Shown here: piece by piece, positions 43,785 through 49,176 of the stretch
Layout of the letters: every line of letters starts with the position of its first letter
Numbering within the stretch: the first letter of the stretch is position 1
Assembly (NCBI GenBank): GCA_964579365.1
Contig: CAZOFW010000001.1
Location: forward strand, 1-49,176
Length of the DNA stretch: 49,176 nt
Direction of reading: 5' to 3'
Source: JAKPKF01 sp964579365
Lineage (GTDB): Bacteria; Patescibacteriota; Dojkabacteria; SC72
Made by a program: the position numbers and the translations under genes
The notes under the pieces: generated by a model
Seen by the model: the letters and a program-made list of their open reading frames with translations, nothing else
What the model was told of the DNA's origin: nothing
Database searches by the model: none

Positions 43785-45057
43785 AAAAATTAGGAATCAA
43801 TTCCCAATATTACAGAGAAAGATTAATGGTAAAAAATTAATCTATCTAGATAGTGCTGCTACATCCCAGAAACCAGAGTTTGTCATAGATGGGATTTCAG
43901 AATATTACAAAAAATATAATGCAAATATACATAGGAGCTCCCATGTACTCGCAAGAGAGGCAACAGATATGTGGAAAGAAGCACATGAGATAGTTGCAGA
44001 TTTCATAAACGCTGATTCATACAAGGAGATAGTCTTCGTAAGAAACAGTACAGAGGGTTTAAATCTTCTAGCTAATACATATGGTAGAAAGAATCTTTCC
44101 AAGGGAGATATCGTAATTATTTCTGAGATGGAACATCACAGTAATATTGTTCCTTGGTTAATGTTACAGAAGGAGGTTGGTTTTGAGATTAAATACATTC
44201 CTGTAACAGATGACTATGATCTAGACATTAAATGGTTGGAGGATACAGTAAAGGAATATGGCTCTAAGATTAAGATTATCTCCGTTGTGCATATATCCAA
44301 TGTCTTGGGAACAAAGAATGATGTAAAGAAGATATCTGAGATAGGGCATGGTGTTGGAGCTTTTGTAATTGTAGATGGTGCTCAGAGTGTTCCACATATT
44401 CCAGTCGATGTTAAAGATATTGGCTGTGATGCTTTAGTATTTTCTGGTCACAAGGTATATGGTCCTACTGGTAGTGGAGTTTTGTATTGTAAACAAGATG
44501 TTTTAGAAAAGCTTCCTCCTTTCATGGGTGGTGGAGAGATGATCCTTTCTGTTAAAAAAGATAGCTTTGAAATGAATGAACTTCCATGGAGATTTGAAGC
44601 TGGTACTCCAGATATAGAGAGTGGAATTGTTCTTGGAAGATCTATTGTGTGGTTAAAAAATCTGCTAGAGGAAATCGGGGGATGGGATGTATTAATACAA
44701 CATGAGAGAAGTCTAATGAAAGAATTCTTAGATAGTTTTGATGGTATAGAGTGGTTTAAACTATTTGGGAAAAAGAATGTTGAAGAAAGATATGGAGTAA
44801 TAGCTTTCAATATCGAAGGATTTGGGTTTAAGGGATGTAAAGAAATGGAAAATGGAAAGAAAGAAGGAAGTGGAATAGTTGAATATATTAGTAAAAAAGG
44901 TGTAGCTGTAAGAGAAGGATATCATTGTGCAGAACCTATACACGACAGATTTAAAGTTGGTCCTACTATGAGAATGAGTCTTGGAATATACAACAACATC
45001 GATGATGTTAAAACATTCTCGAAGTTACTTAAAGAAGCAGTCCTTTCCTCTTACTAG
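43777..45057 (+). CDS. sufS: SufS-type cysteine desulfurase
   Basis: 426 residues. Removes sulfur from cysteine for Fe-S clusters or other sulfur transfer; PLP enzyme. YLDSAATSQKPEFVIDGI is the opener, SEMEHHSNIVPWLML and VDGAQSVPHIPVDV flank the PLP pocket, FSGHKVYGPTGSGVLY carries the PLP lysine, and VREGYHCAEP has the catalytic Cys of group II (SufS) enzymes. A Lys/Glu-rich stretch near residue 350 (EMENGKKEGSG) replaces a shorter loop. No sufBCD, sufU or iscU lies in the window, so its acceptor is unknown. It ends 4 bp inside the convergent gene. Confidence 0.93.
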   Translation: MNKKIRNQFPILQRKINGKKLIYLDSAATSQKPEFVIDGISEYYKKYNANIHRSSHVLAREATDMWKEAHEIVADFINADSYKEIVFVRNSTEGLNLLANTYGRKNLSKGDIVIISEMEHHSNIVPWLMLQKEVGFEIKYIPVTDDYDLDIKWLEDTVKEYGSKIKIISVVHISNVLGTKNDVKKISEIGHGVGAFVIVDGAQSVPHIPVDVKDIGCDALVFSGHKVYGPTGSGVLYCKQDVLEKLPPFMGGGEMILSVKKDSFEMNELPWRFEAGTPDIESGIVLGRSIVWLKNLLEEIGGWDVLIQHERSLMKEFLDSFDGIEWFKLFGKKNVEERYGVIAFNIEGFGFKGCKEMENGKKEGSGIVEYISKKGVAVREGYHCAEPIHDRFKVGPTMRMSLGIYNNIDDVKTFSKLLKEAVLSSY

Positions 45058-46208
45058 ATAGTTGGTTGTACTGGAGGGACACTCTGTGGCTCCTCTGTTG
45101 GTGTTTCTTCTGCTGGTGCTACTGGTGTCTCTTGCACTCCATTGTTTACCATCTGTTGCATGTCTGGAAGATTTGTAGGAAGAGAATTGTAATCTGGCAT
45201 TGGCGTTTGTGTTGGTATTGTTCCCTCAACTACAGGAGCTACTGTTTCGGTAGGCATAGGATTGAAATCTGACACAGGAGCTGGAGTAACTTCTTCAACG
45301 ACAGGAGGAACTGTTTCTGTTGGGATAGGCTCTGAGGCTGGTGCGAATGCAGGAGTCTCTTCTACGACAGGAGAACTCTCTTTTGCCATTAAATCTGCTA
45401 AGTCGTTAGATTCAGTAGCTGGAGATGGTGCTTCTGCTGCTTGTTGTTGCACAGGTGCTTCTTCTAGTTTCTCTTGTATTGTTTCTTCTTTAACCTGAGG
45501 GGAGTATAAATTCCCAGAGATATTATCTATATCTGTAGGACGAGTATCAGATGGGGCAGGAGCTATCTCTTCTTTTTTCTCCTCAACTTGTGTGACTATC
45601 TCTTCTGGTTTTGTATCTTTCTTTTTACTTAGTAAAATTCCAAGGATACTGATTAAAAGTATAGTGGCACCACCAATTAATATGTATGGAAGATAATCTG
45701 TAAGCATATCTTGGAAGCTCTTTGTTGTAGTAGTTTCTGTTGTTGTTGGTGCTGCAGTTGTGGTAGGTTGAGCTGTTGTTACTTCTGCACCAGCTATATT
45801 CGTAACAGTTCCCAATGTTAATGTTCCTAAATCTAATCCAGTTGTCTTAGATACCATAAATGTATAATCAGCTGATGTAGAAGAGAAAAGTATTGTCGCA
45901 ACATTTCCATTTAGAACTTTCGCTTCTGTAAGTGTACATGTTACTGTTAGAAGATTTGAGACATTTGTGTAATTGAATGCACTACATACAGTACTCTCAT
46001 CTGAAAGAGAAGAGATTGTTACATCTGTAGAAGCTTGAATCTGAAATTCTACTTTCTGTGTAGTATCTGTGCCTGTATTAACAAGAATATCTACACTTTT
46101 TTGTGTTGTAGTAGATTTGTCTTCAAGAGTAATATCTACTGCGGCAAAAGCTTTTAATGGAAGGAATGCAAAGACTAAGAGCAACAAATAAATAGAGAGT
46201 TTTTTCAT
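45054..46208 (-). CDS. Secreted beta-domain protein with membrane anchor and long Pro/Glu-rich tail
   Basis: 384 residues, function unknown. A signal peptide (1-22, LSIYLLLLVFAFLPLKAFA) precedes a beta-rich domain of about 120 residues that resembles a cohesin-like fold (VDILVNTGTDTTQKVEFQIQ pattern and LTVTCTLTEAKVLNG). A Thr-rich linker (TTTETTTTK) leads to a membrane helix (about 172-192), then a 190-residue tail rich in Pro, Glu, Val and Thr with loose repeats such as PTETVPPVVEE and PTETVAPVVEG. By topology the tail is cytoplasmic, which is unusual for such low-complexity sequence. Divergent from the Lon-like ATPase, with shared promoter DNA. Confidence 0.75.
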   Translation of the reverse strand: MKKLSIYLLLLVFAFLPLKAFAAVDITLEDKSTTTQKSVDILVNTGTDTTQKVEFQIQASTDVTISSLSDESTVCSAFNYTNVSNLLTVTCTLTEAKVLNGNVATILFSSTSADYTFMVSKTTGLDLGTLTLGTVTNIAGAEVTTAQPTTTAAPTTTETTTTKSFQDMLTDYLPYILIGGATILLISILGILLSKKKDTKPEEIVTQVEEKKEEIAPAPSDTRPTDIDNISGNLYSPQVKEETIQEKLEEAPVQQQAAEAPSPATESNDLADLMAKESSPVVEETPAFAPASEPIPTETVPPVVEEVTPAPVSDFNPMPTETVAPVVEGTIPTQTPMPDYNSLPTNLPDMQQMVNNGVQETPVAPAEETPTEEPQSVPPVQPTI

Positions 46209-46261
46209 TTTTAGGCAGTGTAATTTTATCTAATCTAAGGCTATCATTTGTTATATACAAT

Positions 46262-46300
46262 GTCAAAATATTTGACTTAATTAGTAATGAAATATACACT
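46262..46300. promoter_or_regulatory. Back-to-back promoters of the anchored protein and the Lon-like ATPase
   Basis: GTCAAA-ATA-TTTGAC (46262-46276) is an inverted repeat that supplies a -35 in both directions. Forward TTGACT (46272-46277) is followed at 17 bp by TACACT (46295-46300) or at 15 bp by TATACA. Reverse TTGACA is followed at 17 bp by TAGCCT with a TG one base before it. The 117-bp gap holds no gene. Confidence 0.5.
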
Positions 46301-46325
46301 AGGATAACAATAAAATCTGCCTATT

Positions 46326-47501
46326 ATGAATTACTCGGATACAAATTTCTTACAAAATAATACTGGGGGTATGAATGAAGACTCTATGGGAGATATCCTT
46401 GCCTTAGAAAACAAGCTTGTATCTTCCAATCTTCCTCTAGATTTAAAAGAAGAGACGACGAAGAATCTTATGAGACTAAAATCCATGATAAAGAGGGGAG
46501 TTTACGGTTCTGAGTTCGATACCATGGTTAAGTATATAAACTGGATCACTAAAATTCCTTTTGGTGCATTTTCAAAGGATAATTTAGATATATCAAATGC
46601 TAAGGGATTGATGGATGAAACACATTACGGTATGGATAGTATCAAGGATTTGATCCTTGATTATCTTGCTGCCATGCAATTGGAGAATATGCAAAGGAAT
46701 AGAATCCCAACACAGGTTGCAACTGATATGTCGTACAGGCCAGAACCAACAGTTATGTTGAAAAAGAATTCTAAAGCACCTGTATTCCTATTCATTGGTT
46801 TACAGGGAGTAGGAAAGACATCTATTGCAGAATCCATAGCTAATGCAATGGGGAGAAAATTTGCAAGAGTTTCCCTTGGAGCTATTGGTGATGTAAGAAC
46901 TCTTAGAGGAACACCAAAATATGCAATTGATTCTGAACCAGGACAGATTGTCAAGTCCTTAATTAGGTGTGGGACTATGAATCCAGTTATACTTCTTGAT
47001 GAGATAGAGAAGGCAAGTGGAAGCACAGGACTTTTAAATGATGTAATGGCTGCACTTTTAGAAATTCTTGACCCAGAGCAAAACGGTAATTTTGTAGATC
47101 ATTATTTAGATTATCCAATAGATTTATCAAATGTATTTTTCATCTGTACTGCTAATAATCTTGGTGGACTTTCTGCAGCATTATTGGATAGAGTCGAGAT
47201 AATTAGGTTTACAAGTTATAGTGACGAGGAGAAAGAGATTATTGCTAAGAGATATATCCTTCCAAAGGTTTTGCAATCCCTACAGATCTCTGGAGAGTAT
47301 ATCCGTATTGATGACAATGTATGGCCAATGATAATAAGACCGGTTGGTTTTGATGCTGGAATTAGACAATTAGAAAGAAACATAGCAACTATTGTTAGAA
47401 GAGCTGCGAGAATTATTATAGAAGGCAAGCAGATACCTGTTGTTATAACGCAAGAGAATTTGAAACAGTTCTTAAATATAGATCAGGGTCCTCTTAGTTA
47501 A
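46326..47501 (+). CDS. Lon-type AAA+ ATPase lacking the protease domain
   Basis: 391 residues. The pattern is that of the Lon ATPase module: VKYINWITKIPFG and LMDETHYGMDSIKDLILDYLA precede Walker A GLQGVGKTS (158-166), RKFARVSLGAIGDVRTLRG, Walker B VILLDEIEK (221-229), LLEILDPEQNGNFVDHYLD, sensor 1 FFICTANN, LLDRVE and sensor 2 GFDAGIRQLERN. The protein stops about 30 residues after sensor 2, where Lon would begin its Ser-Lys protease domain. The N-terminal substrate-binding LAN domain is also missing. It could act as an unfoldase or remodeller, or with an unlinked protease partner. Start ATG 46326 follows a divergent promoter region. Confidence 0.85.
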   Translation: MNYSDTNFLQNNTGGMNEDSMGDILALENKLVSSNLPLDLKEETTKNLMRLKSMIKRGVYGSEFDTMVKYINWITKIPFGAFSKDNLDISNAKGLMDETHYGMDSIKDLILDYLAAMQLENMQRNRIPTQVATDMSYRPEPTVMLKKNSKAPVFLFIGLQGVGKTSIAESIANAMGRKFARVSLGAIGDVRTLRGTPKYAIDSEPGQIVKSLIRCGTMNPVILLDEIEKASGSTGLLNDVMAALLEILDPEQNGNFVDHYLDYPIDLSNVFFICTANNLGGLSAALLDRVEIIRFTSYSDEEKEIIAKRYILPKVLQSLQISGEYIRIDDNVWPMIIRPVGFDAGIRQLERNIATIVRRAARIIIEGKQIPVVITQENLKQFLNIDQGPLS

Positions 47502-47521
47502 TCTCCCTTGAATGGATTTGC
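47498..47521. repeat. 24-bp direct repeat, copy 1
   Basis: Matches 48995-49018 at 22 of 24 positions. On the minus strand each copy encodes a gene end reading ANPFKG, then Asp or Tyr, then TAA. The two copies bracket the deacetylase gene. Confidence 0.7.
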
Positions 47522-47596
47522 TTTGGTAATATTTTCTTCTACGAATAAATTCAGTATTTGGTTGACTCTGGAGAGCAGGGTAAGTAATATAGGACT
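47498..47596 (-). pseudogene. Possible 3' remnant of a reverse-strand gene
   Basis: The minus strand is open from 47671 down to TAA at 47500-47498. Its last residues look protein-like: SRVNQILNLFVEEN, then ITKANPFKGD and stop. The last seven match the tail of the reverse-strand gene at 48995. Upstream the frame runs antisense to the deacetylase codons and shows no likely start. I read it as the C-terminal end of a gene cut off when the deacetylase gene arrived; a 47-residue small protein from an ATG at 47641 is a weaker alternative. Confidence 0.4.
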
Positions 47597-48982
47597 ATGG
47601 AAAAACCAGAAAGTTTGATGGATGAAAAAGCATATTGCCATACTTATGACAGTTTGGTAGAGGAACTCTCAAGTAGAATGGAGATAGATGATGAGAAGAT
47701 TTTACCTAAAGATGGAGATAACTTTGACCATGAGAATATTATTAGCTGGATTAGTGCTGTCGATTTTAAAGATGGGAAGGTGCCAAACCTTGAAGCAGGT
47801 TTGTCGGTCGAGAAAGGAAGAAATCCAATAATCATTTCTGTCCGAGAACAAGAAACGATAAAAAGTGCTGATGAAAAGGTAAGTAATGAGAGCCTTCTGT
47901 ATTCGATGGCCCTAACTGAGGCAAAAATGAAAGTGATTTTGGATATTGCTGAAGAAACATATCCTGCTGTAACTTTTCAGATAAGTGATTATCGAAAAGA
48001 GATGGAGAAAATTCGAGAGGAGATTTTGGGAAACAAAGAGGGTTACAATAGTTTGAATGAAATTTTTGGGAAAATATCGACGAAAGGGGGATTCTTAGTT
48101 AGTGCTTTGGTTGTGACAGGTCTAATACTATCAGCTTGTGGATATATGCCAATGGGAAAATTTGTATCAAAAACGGAGACTGCAATGCCCTCCAAGCCAG
48201 AAGTTACTCTAACTTCTCCTATAAAAGAAACACCTGTATCAAAACCGGAAACGGCAATACCCTTTCAACCAAAAATTACCCTAATCCCTTCAGCAACTGA
48301 AATACCTGAAGCAAATGAGACTCCTGTTGTGGAAGTTACTGATGTGCCTTATTCATATCTTGCAGAGCATTTGATTTCTTGGAAAGGTTTTGTAGAAAAA
48401 TTGAGTGTGGAAAAGCCTATTTTTGCTTTAACGATTGACGATGGATATAGCAAGGCGAGTATGGAGGAGATGTTGAATATTATGGATCAAAATGACGTAA
48501 ATGCGACATTCTTTATCATCGGTGATGCTGCGAGACTCACCCTTGGTCCAGAACTTTTAAAAAGAGCCGTTGAGGAGGGCAATGAAATCTGTTATCACAG
48601 TATGCATCATAACCAGGAGGTAATAGGAAGCTGGACAAAAGACGATTGGATAAAAGATTATGAAGCTTGGGAGGTACTGATGAAAGAAATGTTGGGGCAA
48701 GAGTTATATGATATGGGAGTTAAAAAATATGCAAGAGCTCCCGGAGGATTTTTTAGTAACTCGTTTTTGGCGATGGCTCGAGAGAAAGAGTTAATTCCGT
48801 TTAGTTGGAACACGAGTTCGGAATATTGGGGTCGCGGTGTCAAACCTAAGGGAGGTGATATTTTGATTATACATGTAGGGCAAGGTGACATAGGTAACTT
48901 GGAAAGGGATATCAATCGGGACAATATTAAATCGGTTACGATAAGTGAACTAATTGAGGAGTATCTTGCTAGTTTAAAATAA
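47597..48982 (+). CDS. Membrane-anchored polysaccharide deacetylase (NodB domain) with novel N-terminal region
   Basis: 461 residues. Residues 1-160 are acidic, helical and unlike anything I recognise. A hydrophobic segment (165-181) ends in LILSACGY, which looks like a lipoprotein signal although it is internal. A Pro/Thr linker with two loose repeats (about 190-245) leads to a NodB domain (276-460): TIDDGYS (metal-binding Asp), TFFIIGD, HSMHH (HxxxH), RAPGGFF, and ILIIHVG. NodB enzymes remove acetyl groups from GlcNAc polymers; the fourth motif is altered (FSWNTSSEYWG). Arg codons are about half CGN, against nearly all AGA in neighbours such as rpoC, suggesting transfer. AGGA precedes the ATG. 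Confidence 0.85.
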   Translation: MEKPESLMDEKAYCHTYDSLVEELSSRMEIDDEKILPKDGDNFDHENIISWISAVDFKDGKVPNLEAGLSVEKGRNPIIISVREQETIKSADEKVSNESLLYSMALTEAKMKVILDIAEETYPAVTFQISDYRKEMEKIREEILGNKEGYNSLNEIFGKISTKGGFLVSALVVTGLILSACGYMPMGKFVSKTETAMPSKPEVTLTSPIKETPVSKPETAIPFQPKITLIPSATEIPEANETPVVEVTDVPYSYLAEHLISWKGFVEKLSVEKPIFALTIDDGYSKASMEEMLNIMDQNDVNATFFIIGDAARLTLGPELLKRAVEEGNEICYHSMHHNQEVIGSWTKDDWIKDYEAWEVLMKEMLGQELYDMGVKKYARAPGGFFSNSFLAMAREKELIPFSWNTSSEYWGRGVKPKGGDILIIHVGQGDIGNLERDINRDNIKSVTISELIEEYLASLK

Positions 48983-48994
48983 TAATCTGAGAGA

Positions 48995-49018
48995 TTAATA
49001 TCCCTTAAATGGATTTGC
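48995..49018. repeat. 24-bp direct repeat, copy 2
   Basis: Matches 47498-47521 at 22 of 24 positions. One difference is synonymous on the minus strand (TTC/TTT) and the other changes the last residue (Asp/Tyr), which fits selection on the encoded tail as well as a recent copy. Confidence 0.7.
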
Positions 49019-49176
49019 CAGTCTTAGTGCACTCATAGCTCTGTAAACAAGAGGATCTTTTACTCCTTTTGCTATATTTGCTTTGTAATTTGTTTTTTCT
49101 TCTGCTGTATTTAATTGATCTAAGTCAGAGGTAAGTTGGTTTGTTGGAATAGCGGAGGTTTCCACATGCTTTGTAA
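48995..49176 (-). CDS. C-terminal end of a reverse-strand gene, function unknown (5' part outside window)
   Basis: 59 residues visible before the TAA. The sequence is polar and partly helical (SDLDQLNTAEEKTNYKAN) and ends KDPLVYRAMSALRL followed by ANPFKGY. No stop interrupts the frame to the window edge, codon choice looks native (AGA for Arg, AAA for Lys), and the final ANPFKG tail recurs at 47498, so I take it as a real gene. The family is not recognised. It converges on the deacetylase gene with 12 bp between the stops. Confidence 0.6.
   Translation of the reverse strand, partial: TKHVETSAIPTNQLTSDLDQLNTAEEKTNYKANIAKGVKDPLVYRAMSALRLANPFKGY

Noticed and set aside
46326..47501. Complete Lon protease
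   Set aside because: The protease domain with its Ser-Lys dyad is absent and no continuation was found in other frames downstream.
1..49176. CRISPR array, tRNA or rRNA genes, transposase or prophage genes
   Set aside because: No regularly spaced repeats, no cloverleaf-like or rRNA-like segments and no mobile-element proteins were recognised; all gaps are under 300 bp.

Overview
The window is an AT-rich, gene-dense bacterial chromosome segment. The standard genetic code fits: TAA is by far the commonest stop, TAG is next, and the comF-like gene is the only one I see ending in TGA. Several traits suggest a Patescibacteria/CPR genome: compact housekeeping proteins, a tandem ThyX, DUF4012 and PEGA envelope proteins, a shortened HrcA, many overlapping genes, and start codons sitting directly behind -10 boxes. 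I cannot place the phylum firmly; Dojkabacteria, Katanobacteria or Microgenomates are guesses. No rRNA, tRNA, CRISPR array, transposase or origin was seen.

Layout. 1-4.1 kb: the 3' part of metG, a PilN/PilO-like pair with a small membrane protein, convergent rpoD, and a zinc-ribbon protein. 4.1-9.4 kb (minus): an envelope cluster of an SDR-DUF4012 fusion, a PEGA protein, a WecA/MraY-like transferase and a small membrane protein. 9.4-16.1 kb (minus): ftsK, a rodZ-like gene, dnaG, a methyltransferase and rsmA. 16.1-24.6 kb (plus): rpoB, rpoC, rpsL and rpsG, with a structured rpoB leader and a terminator after rpsG. 24.6-26.4 kb (minus): a family-2 glycosyltransferase and rplY; rplY is split by a 100-N gap that looks like an unmerged contig overlap. 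26.4-29.7 kb: the hrcA-grpE-dnaK operon, with a CIRCE-like operator and a terminator. 29.7-35.2 kb: an O-antigen-ligase/TPR protein, comF-like, murJ and a membrane-anchored protein. 35.2-37.2 kb: groES-groEL with a second CIRCE-like operator. 37.2-39.5 kb: a SprT-like metallopeptidase and a divergent ABC exporter. 39.5-45.1 kb: folD-glyA-thyX-dcd-sufS, which joins one-carbon supply to dTMP synthesis. 45.1-49.2 kb: a secreted/anchored protein, a Lon-type ATPase without protease domain, and a polysaccharide deacetylase with deviant arginine codons. The deacetylase lies between two reverse-strand gene ends that share one C-terminal tail.

Themes. (1) HrcA probably controls both hrcA-grpE-dnaK and groESL through a degenerate CIRCE, YTAGCA-N15-TGCTAA. 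(2) At least nine genes have a -10 hexamer 5-8 nt before the start codon, which predicts leaderless mRNAs. (3) Much of the window serves the envelope (MurJ, O-antigen-ligase-like protein, GT2, GT4, DUF4012, PEGA, deacetylase, ABC exporter). (4) Several proteins are altered at family-defining residues: the SDR domain of the DUF4012 fusion, the GT4, the tandem ThyX whose signature is divided between its halves, the ABC H-loop, and the Lon ATPase. All functional statements come from reading motifs by eye; no searches were run.
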